The translations under genes and the position numbers were made by a program. The notes under the pieces were generated by a model that was not told where the DNA came from, made no database searches, and saw only the letters and a list, made by a program, of their open reading frames with translations. 64,000 bases of DNA, taken from NCBI GenBank assembly GCA_947650365.1, contig OX393554.1:33278704-33342703 (forward strand), given 5' to 3'. Positions 13,820 to 25,771 of the stretch are shown piece by piece. This DNA comes from Chamaelirium japonicum. Its lineage: Eukaryota > Streptophyta > Magnoliopsida > Liliales > Melanthiaceae. Position 1 is the stretch's first letter; every line of letters begins with the position of its first letter.

Positions 13820-14060
13820 AAATCCTTGGCTCCTTGCATGAAGAAGAAAGCTTAGAGAAGAAAGGTCTAAGATCGGTGCTACACTCGTTGTCTTCATCAA
13901 CAAAAACCGACGCTATAACCGTCGGACGAAGATAGGTGCTACATCCACCATCTTCATCAATAAAAGTCAATGTTACAACTATCGCACGGAGATCGATGTT
14001 ACACCTGCCATCTTCAAAAGAAGCCTTCAACTCTGAAAACGCCAAATAATCTCGGAGAAG
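13820..14060 (+). repeat. Degenerate tandem repeat in the LTR leader
   Basis: About three to four units of roughly 65 bp share GAAGATCGGTGCTACACC and ATCTTCATCAA motifs. The units are diverged but clearly related by eye. Confidence 0.5.
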
Positions 14061-14933
14061 AAGGAAAGCCTAAGCCAACGCCACAATCGTCGTTGCCAAA
14101 GTTCCAACCTCAAAGGAGGAAGTCAAAAGAATAAAGAAGTCTCGGAGACGTCACCATCGTTATTCGAGGAGAAGATCAAGCCAAAGAAAAGGTCAAAGCC
14201 AATGCAAAGTATCAGTAAAACCCGTGCCAAAGCAACGCACGTGCCAAAGCCAACGAACTATGACGAACATGAACAAAATCAACACACGTTCTAGCTAATA
14301 CGATGCGAAGTCCAAAAGAACTAAAGCACCGTAAGTCTCTCGTCTATGTTCAAGCGCAAGCGCCAAAGCACTGCAAAAGCCAAAGCCATGCCAAATCCAA
14401 AGCCGACACCAAAAGCACGATCGACACTACGAACCGACAATCAAGGACGCAGAGGTTTAGCAAGAGCCAAGGGAGATACAAAGATCGATCAAACGACGCC
14501 GAAAGCTCTCTAGCTGAGAAAGTGCGAAGTACGAAAGGAACAAAAACAAAGCTAAAAATACTCGATCTCTCAAGAAATCAAAAACCTTGTAAAGTCCTCT
14601 GTCATGTGTAAGTTCTTTAAAGCTCTCGCACGAAGTAACATGGAGACTCGGATCAAAGGGACCCTCCAGAGGATCTCTCCTACAATCTGCGAATCAAGTT
14701 TTCACCGCAACTGGCTCACCACCCCCGAGCCCCCATGTCCCAGCTTTGTGATATCGTGTGTTCACAATAAAGACGACCCACATCTATTTTTCGCGCAGAC
14801 AATCCCATATCGTTGTAATTGATATTGTATAGCATCTAGATTTGGATAATTGTGCTTGTTTTGACTTGCTAGTAGACTATCTACTCTTCCTCATAGAGTA
14901 GTGGGTCTATCTATGCCTTATGCGGAATTTCAA

Positions 14934-14946
14934 TTGATATCAGAGC
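14934..14946 (+). other. Primer binding site-like sequence
   Basis: TTGATATCAGAGC differs from the usual TTGGTATCAGAGC by one base and directly follows the TTTCA end of the candidate LTR. Confidence 0.5.
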
Positions 14947-14949
14947 TTG

Positions 14950-15790
14950 TTTTTTAGCAAGATATGGTGTCAAGATTTAACAACGGTTTAATTTTTTTTA
15001 AAGTATCTTATTTTTTCGGACCTCAAAGTGAAATATGGTGGTAAAAAATATTCAGAAATTGTCCAAAATTTTTCAAAATTTTTTTTACCTTAAAACTTTT
15101 AATCATATATCTCTAAACCCTCTAAGTAGTCTCTTTGACTTCTCCGATGTGATTTTTCTTCCAATTTTGAGGTAATAGATCCAACATTTATCCAATGTTA
15201 GAAAATCAAATCAATGAAAAGTGCATCAAATAGTTCATTCGATCAAATCAAAACGTTCTTATCCAAAACATTAGAAAAAAAATATTAGAAAATGTTCAAT
15301 TAGCTCATTTCTAGTTGTTTAATTAGTCACATGATGGTGTATACACATCGAATCTATCAAGTTTTGATATTCCTACATATTTAGGAATCAATATTGAATT
15401 AATCAAATTTACCAATAAAAAATAAGGATGTTTGTGGAAAAAAAAATCAGATCACCACATTGATAAATCACATGAATTTTGGGTATGTAGTAGAACTTAG
15501 AATGCTATGTCTATATATATAACATGCATAAAAGTACATGCTATATAGCCTATATGAAGCTCCAAACCCCTAAACAATGTATAAATATGATTTAAGTGTT
15601 ATAAAGTATATATTCAAGCTTGGCTAATGATTATTCAAAGATTCATTAAAAAAAAATCTATAAATTTATTTATATTTCTAATATTTTAAAAATTTGTAAT
15701 ATTTTCTCACTTAGAATATTTTCATGTAATATTTCTATATCCCACAATATAGAATCTTTATCTGAAATAGGAATAAAAAACGAACCCTGA
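14950..15790 (+). repeat. Dispersed AT-rich repeat, copy A
   Basis: This AT-rich stretch follows the primer site and is homologous, at low identity, to 31400-32410 in the NC-domain gene intron. A shared landmark is TAGTTGTTTAATT followed by ACATGATGGTGTA. It is probably the untranslated 5' interior of the same LTR family. No coding sequence is visible. Confidence 0.55.
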
Positions 15791-15794
15791 TCAC

Positions 15795-16485
15795 GACATA
15801 GGTATCATGACTGACCAATAACAACACGCCATGTGTTTAAACTTTACAATGATGGCTGCCCAAGTTAAAATTTTGGCATTTTTTTCATATTAACATTTTA
15901 AAATTATAAATTTATTAAAATATCGTTATAATTTTTGTAATTTCAAAAGTGGCACTCTGATTGCCATGTGGTCAATCAGTGCTGAAAAACTCCGCGCTAT
16001 GTGTTTTCGGTGAACCCTTTTACCCGATTGCAGGGTTCTTAACGACAATGATTAACACTAAACCTTGTAACTAGAATACAGGGTTTAGTGTTAACTGAAC
16101 CCTTCAACCCGGTTGCAGGGTTCTCGGTGAACCCTTTAGCATGTGTTTATTTAAGAAGGGTTGAGTATAGCTGAACCCTGTATTTAGATTATAGGGTTTG
16201 GTGTTAACTGAATCATGCATTCTGGTTATAAGGTTTAGTGTTAATTAGTGTTGTTAAGAACCTTGCAACCGGGATAAAGGGTTCATCGAAAACATGTGGC
16301 GATTAGTTTTTCGGCGCTTACTGGCGTTGTGGTAGTCAGAGCGTCACTTTTGAAATTACAAAGTTGCAATGATATTTTAATAAATTTATAATTTTAAAAT
16401 GTTAATATGAAAAAACCCATAAAAATTTGGATCATAAGATAAACACGTGGCATGCTATTAGTCGTCAGTCATGGTACCGGTTATA
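15795..16485. mobile_element. Foldback element, about 690 bp
   Basis: The left arm (GGTATCATGACTGAC at 15801, then CATATTAACATTTTAAAATT, then GGTGAACCCTT) is matched in reverse complement by the right arm ending GTCAGTCATGGTACC at 16477. Arms are about 300 bp each at perhaps 80% identity. The centre carries repeats of AACCCT with GGTTGCAGGGTT. No coding capacity is visible. The long inverted arms fit a MULE-type or foldback MITE. I could not fix the exact ends or a target duplication. Confidence 0.75.
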
Positions 16486-16541
16486 CAAGGCTTACAAGCC
16501 GGTCAACAAAATTTTTCTCTACTACCATGGCGTAGGATTAA

Positions 16542-17009
16542 CCGAAGAAAGATGGTCACCCCGCCTCGGCCCCTGTTTCTCCACTTTTCAAAAGAAACCG
16601 AAAGAGAGCGTGGGCAATCAGAATTGGCGGGCTGCGGCTTTGGAGGCCTCGACTACAAGCTGGCCTACTTCAAGCCATCACACCGGCATCCAAGACCCCG
16701 ATCTATACCGATATTCTCGCCGCCCTTGCCTGGGATCCCGCCCTCGCCGTACCCTCCTTCACCTCCTCCACCCCTGCACTCACAGCTAATCCGAACCCTG
16801 GCGATCCCGTCCTTCCACAGTCTGACCCCGGCGAGGCCTGCCTCGCCCGAAAGCTCACCACCCTCCACTCCCACGCTGTCTCCAGCGGCGTCAGCCTCAT
16901 CACCGGCATCGTCGACCTCCTTGCCTGGATCACCGACGGCGTCCACTCCACTCCTGGTCCCTTGGCCTCCTCTGTCTTGCCACGCCCCGCACCCGCACAG
17001 ATTGCTTGA
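16542..17009 (+). pseudogene. GC-rich gene fragment, function not recognised
   Basis: A 155-codon open frame without a usable ATG ends at TGA 17007-17009. From about 16650 onward its third codon positions are almost all C or G (for example GCC, ACC, CTC, TCC), as in GC-rich plant genes. The competing frame 16471-17118 lacks this pattern. The translation contains TPIYTDILAALAWDPALA and VSSGVSLITGIVDLLAWI. It looks like a piece of a host exon, perhaps carried by a transposon, since a foldback element abuts it and an LTR fragment follows. I do not recognise the family. There is no splice context to support a live gene. Confidence 0.35.
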
Positions 17010-17129
17010 TTGTTGGGTATCCATCCCCATAAGGACAAGACCCAAGTTCAGCATCACATTTGTTCTCGGATCATTCTTGCAACAGGCCACTGTGTGGAAC
17101 CGGCTCTGCAGGGACTGATCTTTGAACAT

Positions 17130-17787
17130 ATGCAGCAGTTGATGTAGTTGGAGTTTGACTCAGGTGTCTACATAGAAGTTGTAGATGAGTTGTCAAGCTT
17201 TCCAACGGATCCAGAATCGCTGAATTTGAAGGTCCCCCATGACAACGAGCTCGTCCGATCATGTGACGGCCAAGGAGTCTGCCCTCTTTTCCCCAGAGGT
17301 CGCTCCCAGTAAGGCGGTACCAGATCGACAGATGTCACCACCCCCGTGGAACTACGTGGACAATTGCGAGTCACATGAGACATCTAGAGTCGGTCTAGGA
17401 CACTCTCGACTGGAGCCTTCCATAATTTCCACCTGGCATGGACAAGACCGACGCGCCTCCCCTTGCCAATGCCTGGCAGGCTAAATGACAAAGGCCATTA
17501 AGGGCCCATGTGGGCTAGGACGTGAAGGTGTAGAAGGCGCGGGAAAGAGCGGCCACATGTCCATCTCTGGCGGTCTGCAAGAGTCTATAAAGGTACGACC
17601 CCCGGCTCCAAAGTACAGGTTCGAAACTCAGAAACCCTAACACTTTCCGACTACTTGAGCTCTCCCTTGTCTGAACCTTCACTGACTTGAGTGTCGGAGG
17701 GTCTGCGCTCCTCATAGATCCAGCCGTTCTCACCTTTTCCTTGCCTTGCAAGTCGAGAACCCGAGTTAGCGAAAATTTCCCCCAACA
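17130..17787 (+). mobile_element. LTR fragment, Ty3/gypsy Tat-like
   Basis: It ends TTTCCCCCAACA, the mirror of the TGTTGGGGGAAA start typical of Tat-type LTRs, and carries the characteristic CACTGACTTGAGTGTCGGAG stretch at about 17680. A TATA box (TCTATAAAGG) lies near 17583. No primer site follows, so this is a 3' or solo LTR. The left end is truncated or unrecognised. Confidence 0.55.
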
Positions 17788-18704
17788 ATTTCTTTCAATT
17801 CGAGGATAGATTATTGCAAAACGAAATCTTTCGGCACAATCTCTTTCTATTGTAGTACATTACAAAAGTTCTTGCATAGTTCATTATGTTATACCTATGA
17901 TCAGTACTTTCTTGTTGAACAACTCTATCCATATTTTTTTTTCTTTTTGAGGAAGAGAAGGCCACTCGAATGCAATAGTTGATCCTTATTGGTAAATATG
18001 ATCCATTCTTGTTGGATCGAGCATCCGATATCTGTGTGAATCTCAGTATAAGCCAGGTGCAACAATTTTGGATTGAACATTCAGTAATTGTGCGTCTCGA
18101 TAGTAGCCAAGCGCTTCCGATTCGAAATTAAAACCCCACTGTCAAATTTCGATTCGATGACCGACTCAATTGTAGTGGAAGCTGAGGGTCTGAGGGAAAA
18201 TGAGTGAACGCGCGATTCAGTGTTTACGATCCAAGTGATGCGCTAAGGTGCTTCAAGCACTATGCGAAGGTGCTAATGTGTTGTGGTCATCGGCTTGCAC
18301 GATTATCGTAAAGTCTCATTAGGATTATAAGTTAGTGTTAGCAAAACTTGGTTTTGACTTCTGACTTGTGAGAATGAAAAATCGGCTTTGAGAGCCTCCC
18401 CTTATGACCCAGGTTTTGGAGTGTGAGGGTACCTAATAGAAAGATCTTTGGACCTTAGAAACCAGAGCCGAAATGGGAGCAATAATGAGATTTGGTGTAG
18501 ATCTCATTATTGAGGATGGGAGCAATGGTTGGACCAGACCAAGGTTCCGGAGCAGGGTACACACTATAATTACTGATATCTACTTCTTAGCTTTGACCCT
18601 TGAATATGCTAACTATAATTAGTGATATCAACTAAATTTATATTTCTAAAAAATTCGGATGTATATATAGTATAAATTTTGTTGCTACAGAAAAATCATT
18701 ATAT
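17788..18704. other. Intergenic, no gene seen
   Basis: About 0.9 kb of unique-looking sequence with no long frame. Its right end (TTCTAAAAAATTCGG, GTTGCTACAG) resembles the far side of the following copia insertion, suggesting an older local duplication. Confidence 0.5.
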
Positions 18705-18879
18705 TGTTACGGATATATATATGGCTGCCCACTTTGGTGGGATATATCTATCCCGACATGTCTATCCCTTTATCCCTAACTCTCTATATATGTGTTATGA
18801 ATAAATAAGAGGCCTCACGGATTCGTGAGAGCACAGCAGCCATCCCCGTTTGCATCCTTCCACTCTCCCTTTTGTAACA
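18705..18879 (+). repeat. 5' LTR of the copia element (175 bp)
   Basis: It runs from TGTTACGG to TGTAACA and includes TATATAT and CTCTATATATGTG promoter-like sequence. Confidence 0.9.
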
Positions 18880-18896
18880 CGTTATCAGCACGAGAG
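18880..18896 (+). other. Primer binding site of the copia element
   Basis: CGTTATCAGCACGAGAG abuts the LTR end. The ATCAGCACGAG core is common to one group of plant copia elements. Confidence 0.75.
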
Positions 18897-19679
18897 GCTC
18901 TCCGACCCGGCCTCGGCGGCTCCGGATCTCGTCCGCGGCCCCGACCTGACGGACCACATTGCAAAGAGAGAAGAGAGATCGGAGTTGCAAACCCCGGCCG
19001 ACCGACCGCATCGTAGAAAAGAGATCAAAGAGCCGAGAGAGATCCCGTAGCAAGTTTCGTGACTGCAAGTGGACGACGAACCTCGTCCGACTAAAAACAA
19101 GGTATGCCCCGAGACTCCTCTCATCTATCGTACCACCATCGCAGCCGATCGGAGACCGCTCCGACCATGACCAAACCGTCCAGCAATCCTGCCGAAGGCA
19201 TAGACCACGACCTTAGGACCTTGATCCCGTCGGAGACCCGAGGACCGACTGCGACTCGGCAACCCATTCGCGTCGCCGGGGCCACATGCTCCAGGCGCTG
19301 CACAACCAGCGGCAATGGTTTTCCTGCACGAGCGACGGCGGCCGGCATCGTCGGCGTACGATTCGCGAGGAAGCGTACGAACGGCGGTGGCCTGCGTGCG
19401 GGGTGGCGGCGGTGTGGTTCATAGGGTTTTTCTCCGGTTTAATCGGAGAAGATGATGAACAGTTCTGTTCATTGGGTTTAAAACCCGATTTTAACCAAAC
19501 CCGTTAGCCATTTAATGGCTAATATCCGACCCGACTGCATTTATATGCCCGACCCGACTCAACTGTGTTAATAGAAGATCCGACCCGAATGCTATCTAGC
19601 AGACCTGATCCGACTGTATAAGTACAGACCCGATCGGACCGCACATGGCAAACCCGACCCATCTATTTTTTACATGCAT

Positions 19680-20140
19680 TCGCATATACATTACTATCTG
19701 ATTTAATCTAGATCGTCAGTTTTATTTTGTGATTATGGGCCCAATCTTGGCCCGATCTGATCGATCCAAGTAAGGATCTTGACTAATTGAACCTTTCCGG
19801 ACGCATCGGTACGGTCTGATTTTTCAAATTCAAACTATTTAATATATGCTTTTAATCTGAACCGTTTAATTTGATATTGTGATCTCGAGTCCAATATAGA
19901 TCTGTTTTCAGCGATCTATATATGGTTATTGAGTATTTGGGCCATTCCGAACTCATCGGTATGGTCCGATCTTATCAATTTAAATAAGATAATGCATGTT
20001 TAATATGGACTATAGATTTTAGTTATATGCTTGTGAACTCGATCTAGACCCGATCTAGACGATCCAAATTTGGATCTTAGCTTTTGGGACTGTTCCGGAT
20101 GCATTGGAATCATCCGATCTTACAAATTCTAATTGTGTTT
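19680..20140 (+). repeat. Three diverged leader repeats of about 150 bp
   Basis: The units share a GATCTGATCGATCCAA-like start, a TTCCGGACGCATCGGTA-like middle and a GGTCTGATTTT-like end, at about 19750, 19905 and 20046. They lie in an unusually long (1.67 kb) untranslated leader between the primer site and gag. Confidence 0.55.
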
Positions 20141-20552
20141 CATTATATCATATCACTTGCTTATGAACCTATAGTTGGAAGATATCTTGCTTGATTAAAT
20201 TGGTTCAAGTTAGTTTTATTTGTTGGCCATTTTTCCACTTTGTTATTCAAGATAGATATCTTATATCTCGTAGTGTTTATTAATTTTATCATTGTTAGAT
20301 AAAATGATTTTCACTATTGTCAGTGCCAATACCGAATATTATTTGTTTATGGACATATGTTGACTAGTTAAAATGATAATCTTTAACCTCATCCATAGCC
20401 TGTGTGTGAGCTCGGCCCTTGTCAGCCGAGACAGTACAATGTGGCTATGGATACATCTTAACTAGTAGTTCCATAACAATTAGGATTTCGATGTTCATAG
20501 AATCCGATAGTCTTTAATCTATCAATTAACTAGGCTCCTATCCCGTCCCCAG

Positions 20553-21581
20553 ATGTCTAACCTTACAAAGTTGGAGTTCGCCGCACTTGATGTCAACGGC
20601 AATAATTACTTAGCATGGAGGCTAGATGCTAAGCTCCATCTACAATCAATCAAGTTGGGTAAGGCGATTATAAAGCCTACAGGCACAGAAAGCCTTAGTC
20701 CTGAAGACAAGGCTAAAGCGACAATCTTTCTGCGTCGTCACCTACATGTAGACCTGAAGAACGAATATTTAACTGTTGAAGACCCTTTAATTCTATGGGA
20801 ATCCCTACGAGATAGATATGATCATCAAAGGGCTGTCATCCTCCCAGCAGCGAGGAATGAATTGATAAACCTGCGCTACCAAGATTTTAAATCGGTCGCA
20901 GAATATAATTCTGCAATGTTTAACATCGTGTCCCGACTTGAGCTATGTGGAGAGCCAGTTACCCAAGGACAGATGATCAATAAGACTCTATCCACCTTCC
21001 ATGCAACGAACGTCCTACTGCAACAACAATATCGGGAGCGAAACTTCCAGAAAATATCAGATCTGATTTTGGTACTCTTAGTTGCAGAGGAGAACAATAA
21101 AGTTCGTATGAAGAATCACAACTCCAGACCAACTGGAGCATTGGCGTTCCCTGAAGCGCATGCCAATGAAGGATACCACAGAGGTAGAGGTAGAGGAAGG
21201 TTTGGAAGAGGTGGTCGCCATAACCACTCCAGCAGAAGTGGCAGGGGCGACAGAGGTGGCAACCCCAGCAGAGGAGGCTACCGAGGTAGAGGCAGGCGTG
21301 GCCACCCCAGCAGAGGTGGACTCAATCCGCAGCAAAATACAAATTTCAAAAAACAGAGTAACAAGCCCTGGCACGCAGAACAAGTGACAGAAGACTCTCC
21401 TTCTAATAAGTGGCCTACAGACACTTGTTTCAAGTGTGGGCGTGAAGGCCATTGGTCTCGCAACTGTCGTACATCTAAAGAAGAGGTGGCAAACTTTCAA
21501 GCATCACAGAAAGCCGAGGGTAATGCAATGTTTGCCCTCGACAATGATGACCTCCTTGAAGATGAACTCAATGAGATGTAA
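20553..21581 (+). mobile_element. gag reading frame of the copia element
   Basis: This 342-codon frame starts MSNLTKLEFAALDVNGNNY, the usual start of this gag family. The middle is helical (UBN2-type gag), followed by a long Arg-Gly-rich basic tract (HRGRGRGRFGRGG and similar, about residues 205-265) and a CCHC zinc knuckle (CFKCGREGHWSRNC). The knuckle and RG tract bind RNA in the virus-like particle. The frame reads whole, in contrast to the decayed downstream part. Confidence 0.85.
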
Positions 21582-21949
21582 GGAAAAACCAAGCTCACAA
21601 CTTCTGATTTCTTCAACGACAACTAGGGGGGATAGGATATTTTGAGTGATAAACTGCTATCATTTATTAGAACAGCTGTTTGGTTTATAGTAGTTAATAT
21701 TTCATTTGCTTGTTAGACTATCATATCGTTTACTTTTATCAGAACAGTTATTTGCTTTATTATAGTTGATATTTCAGTTGCTTGATATCTTTTAGATCTC
21801 TTTTATTAAATATTTCTCATATCTGAGTTGTCAGAACCTTATCTCAAATAATACTTTATTCCTCAATAAGGAAATGAAATCCAAGAGAGACATGTATATA
21901 GACTATAGCTGACCTCGCTCGGATAATAGAAGGCTCCGGTAGAGCACAC

Positions 21950-24050
21950 CTAGTGTTACTTAATGGAACCCATATCTTTATACAATCTGCCATATACTCT
22001 AGTAACTCTAATAGAAATTTACTCAGTTTCAAAGATATAAGAGTAAATGGGTATCACATGGAAACCCTGAGCGAGGGAAACAATGAATTCTTATGTATAA
22101 CCTCTAGTGTTGGAAACCAGAAGTTTACTCTAGAGAAATTCTCCAATCTGTCCTTAGGGATTTACGTCACCCACATTGGGATTATTGAGTCACATAGAAA
22201 CATAAGCCAACAACTCAGTTCTAATCCAAGACAAAAAGTGAGCCAGAAGCTCCATAATCCTATAATTTTTAATATCTGGCATGATCATCTAGGATATCCT
22301 AGGACAATAATGATGATAACGATCGTAGAAAACTTTTGTGGTCATTCCTTAGCACATTATCAAATATTTAGAACTCTTAACATGTGACATTTTTACCACA
22401 AGATTTGCGGATTGTCACATTGATGAGACAGTCTTCCCGTCGTTAGGGGGAGATAAGAAAGATAATAAACGTCCTGTCCAAGAAGGAACGACGTGAATTA
22501 TCGTGGAATACTTCCATTCTGTCTCATCTAGACCCAGGACTCCTCAATGTGAGCATGACGTTAGGAGAATGGCAGTAAATGAGTCTAACACACGCCAGAA
22601 GCGTGGCAAACCTATAGGTTCCAAAGATTTAGCTCCCTAGAAGAGGAGATTAAATAGCATATCACACCATACAGCTCCTGAAGAAGTTGTTCTTAATATA
22701 AACTCTCCTGAAGAGAGGATTCATGACGGTCCGGAAGATATCATGAATCAAAAATCCAATTTCCCCAAATTAAAGCATATCGCTCCGGAAGAGGTTATGC
22801 CCCAGATCCTAGAAGAGACTAAGAAAGAGGTACCGGTACCCAACAATGATGAGATATCTGTGTTCTACACATACTCAGGGGAAATATGGAATAGAAAAGA
22901 AATAGTCGTTGATGATATATTTTTATATACTACGACAAATGAGATAATGAAGGGTGATGATAATGATACTGAACCATGTAAAATCCCTGAAGGATTTGAT
23001 TTACCTATACGGTAACCTAGACAGTGAAATATATATGAAAATCCCTGAAGGATTTGATTTACCAAACTCCAAATCTAGAAATACACATTTAATTAGATTA
23101 AAACGAGCATTGTACGGTCTGAAACAATCCGGAAGATTGTGGTGCAATCGGCTCAGTAAATATCTGTCTAGGAAAGGCTATAAAAATGATATTATATGCC
23201 CATGCGTATTTATTAAGAAATCCTAGAACGGATTTACAAAAGCAGCAGTAAATGTAGATGATATAAATCTAATAAGATCTCCCGAAGAGATTGAGAAGAC
23301 TGCTGGCTATCTTAAAAGGAGTTTGAAATGAAAGACCTGGATGAGTCAAATTTTGCCTCGGCCTGCAGATCGAACGCAATAAGGATGGGACCTTAGTCCA
23401 TCAAACAAAATATATTGAAAATCTCCTGAAGAGATTTAATACGGATAAGTGTTATCCACTTGTAAGGTCTTTAGATGTTAACAAAGACCTATACAGGCCT
23501 AGAAAAGAAAATAAAGACATCTTGGGTCCTGAAGTACCCTGGGTCCTGAAGTACCCTATTTAAGTGCAATATGTGCAATTATTTATTTATCTCAATGCAC
23601 TAGATCTGATATTCCATTTTCTGTTAATCTACTTGTTAGATATATTTCTGCATCTACACATAGATATTGGAATGGTATAAAGCACATATTTAGATACCTA
23701 AAGGGGACATTTGACATTGGTTTATACTATTCATGTAAAAAGACTAACCCAATTGGATATGCAGACTCTGGTTATTTATCTGATCCCCATAAAGGTAGAT
23801 CATAAATATGTTGTGTTTCTTAAAAGTAATGCAGCATGCCTAGCTCAAATTCAAAGTGGCTTCATCAAAGGCGACTCTCCCCGAAATTCTTCTACACCCA
23901 TGAACTCCAAGAGAATGAAGAAACTATTATAAAGCAGGAGAAGTCAACTGAGAACCTGACAGATCTCTTCACCAAGGCGCTTCCAAAGTCTACATTCCAG
24001 AAGTTGGTGCATCAGATTGGCATGAGGAGACTTCACCAACAGAGCATGTG
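21950..24050 (+). mobile_element. pol remnants of the copia element
   Basis: A GAG-pre-integrase type stretch (IWHDHLGYP) lies near 22270. Reverse transcriptase pieces (LIRLKRALYGLKQSGRLW) lie near 23080-23140. An RNase H tail (TENLTDLFTKALPKSTFQKL) lies near 23950-24010. Much of integrase and reverse transcriptase is missing. The remnant is broken in many places. Confidence 0.75.
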
Positions 24051-24502
24051 AATTTTATTTTAAATTGATGTATTAACAGGGTGGGAAGTAGCATCTTAAA
24101 TGTATTAGGGGGAGGGAGTATTTTTTCTTTTGAAGATTGATGTAAGCAATGCTTGTAATAGAATGTAGGATAAAGATGAGGGGGAGCATCCTGCAGATGC
24201 AGATGGAGACATCCAGAAGAATGTCTTTTGCGCATTGTACTCTTTCCTGCGATGAGGTTTTTTCCACAGGGTTTTCCCATCGAAAGGTTTTAATGAGGCA
24301 GTGTAAGTCGCACCCACTAAGATTCCAGAAGAATTTGAGATTCCAGACGAATATGTTCCTGAAGAACTATGTTCCTGAAGAACTACGTTCCTGAAGAACG
24401 CGTTGTACTCTCTTTCCTTCACTAAAGGTTTTGTCCCATTGGGTTTTCCTTAGTAAGGTTTTAACAAGGCAATGTTTTGAAAAGTGGGCATCCAAGGGGG
24501 AG

Positions 24503-24677
24503 TGTTACGGATATATATATGGCTGTCCACTTTGGTGGGATATATCTATCCCGACATGTTTATCCCTTTATCCCTAACTCTCTATATATGTGTTATGAAT
24601 AAACAAGAGGCCTCACGGATTCGTGAGAGCACAGCAGCCATCCCCGTTTGCATCCTTCCTCTCTCCCTTTTGTAACA
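24503..24677 (+). repeat. 3' LTR of the copia element (175 bp)
   Basis: It starts TGTTACGG after CCAAGGGGGAG and ends TGTAACA, followed by the TATAT duplication. Confidence 0.9.
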
Positions 24678-24682
24678 TATAT

Positions 24683-24830
24683 TTCTAAAAAATTTAGAAG
24701 TATAAATTTAGTTGCTACAGTGAAATCACTGTTGACTTTTACTGTAGCAACTGAATTTATACTCTCAAAATATTACTGCTAAAGTAAAACCATTGTAGCA
24801 GCTACAGTATTTTGGGTCTACTATTGGGGA
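24683..24830. repeat. CTACAGTGA palindrome cluster
   Basis: Repeated GTTGCTACAGTGAAATCACTG and its complement, with TATAAATT spacers. It is the same motif family found in the MITEs at 26614 and 43936. Confidence 0.6.
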
Positions 24831-25203
24831 TTTCACCGTACAACGCATGCATCAGTTCTACCTGGATAGTTAGGGGGCAAAATGATTATTTAAAAAAAAA
24901 TTGAGTAGGAAGGGACTTGATGCACTACGAAACAGTTAGAGGGATTTATCAAACTACATGATTAGTTAGAGAGGACTTAAACTAATAACCCCAAAAATAA
25001 TACTAACATGAACTTGAGCACGACGGACTGGGCGGTAAAGTCAAATTTTTAGAATAGTGGGGGTGTAACTCAAATTTCTACATAAAAATAGGGGTGTAAG
25101 TAAAAAAAAAAAATCAATTAGTAAACTGTTACTCGAGCAACCCATGAATCCATTATTTGGTGGTAATTGATTTTTTTTGCGGCATACCCCTACTAAGCTA
25201 CTA
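24831..25203. other. Intergenic, nothing recognised
   Basis: AT-rich sequence without a supported gene or paired repeat. Confidence 0.45.
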
Positions 25204-25439
25204 GGCTCTGTTCTTTCACTGGGAATTGGAATTCCCAGGAAATTGCTCTCACCACCTATGTCAGAAATTGCTCTCACCATCTTTCCACACCTGGATATAT
25301 GCTTTTACTCAGAAATCTTATGTTTGATTGAAAAATAAAATCCCATAAAAAAGTGAGTTTTCATTTCCCAGGGAACAGGTAAACACACAGGTCATGTTGA
25401 TCCATTTCATGGGAATTCCAATTCCCACGAAAAGAGCAC
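25204..25439. mobile_element. MITE with GGGAATTGGAATTCCC inverted ends
   Basis: The left end CTGTTCTTTCACTGGGAATT is mirrored by the right end AATTCCCACGAAAAGAGCAC, total about 235 bp. The sub-terminal GGGAATTGGAATTCCCA is itself palindromic. The ends resemble hAT-type MITEs. I could not fix a target duplication. Confidence 0.6.
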
Positions 25440-25771
25440 ATAACATGATTAAAGGGCCTTTAATCATGTACCCTTTCAACCGCTTTTCCAACTTTCAGTT
25501 GCCAACCTGATGTGGCACCGGATCAGAAGGCCGCTTTGCCTGACTTTGGCCTGAGCGCGATTCACCGGTCGGTGCTGGGTGCAACGGACGGCTGTGATCG
25601 TGCCACATCAATTCAGCTGGCAGATTGCCATTTCCGACCTCCATACTGCACATTTATGATCAACAAGTTCAAACGATTATAACCCCCACAGAAACACTCC
25701 TCACCTTATTACCACCACACCAATCTCAGTTTACCCACACCGACGAATGCCGGGCAACTGCAACGATGATC
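25440..25771 (-). other. 3' flank of the NC-domain gene
   Basis: Likely holds the 3' UTR of the minus-strand gene. No clear AATAAA on the minus strand was found by eye. Confidence 0.4.

Larger units (their letters stand above)
12714..14932 (+). repeat. Candidate long LTR with downstream primer site
   Basis: The right edge ...GGAATTTCA sits directly before TTGATATCAGAGCTTG, a slightly diverged tRNA-iMet primer site. A TATA box lies at 13423, followed by about 1.5 kb of AG- and purine-rich leader with degenerate repeats. The left edge is set at TGTCCCACATT by analogy and is uncertain. No second copy lies in the window, so the element is a 5' remnant. Confidence 0.4.
18705..24677 (+). mobile_element. 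Ty1/copia element with both LTRs and target duplication
   Basis: Two 175 bp LTRs differ at four positions by eye (about 2%), so insertion is fairly recent. The 5 bp target duplication TATAT lies at 18700-18704 and 24678-24682. A primer site (GTTATCAGCACGAGAG) follows the left LTR and a purine run (CCAAGGGGGAG) precedes the right one. The order is LTR, long leader, gag, protease/integrase remnants, reverse transcriptase and RNase H remnants, LTR. Gag reads whole. The rest of the polyprotein is strongly reduced, with many breaks and loss of most of integrase and reverse transcriptase. The primer type fits copia lineages such as Oryco/Ivana, but I assign no lineage firmly. Confidence 0.9.

Noticed and set aside
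16471-17118. 215-codon plus-strand frame
   Set aside because: It overlaps the frame ending at 17009, which has the C/G-ending codon pattern; this one is likely its shadow.
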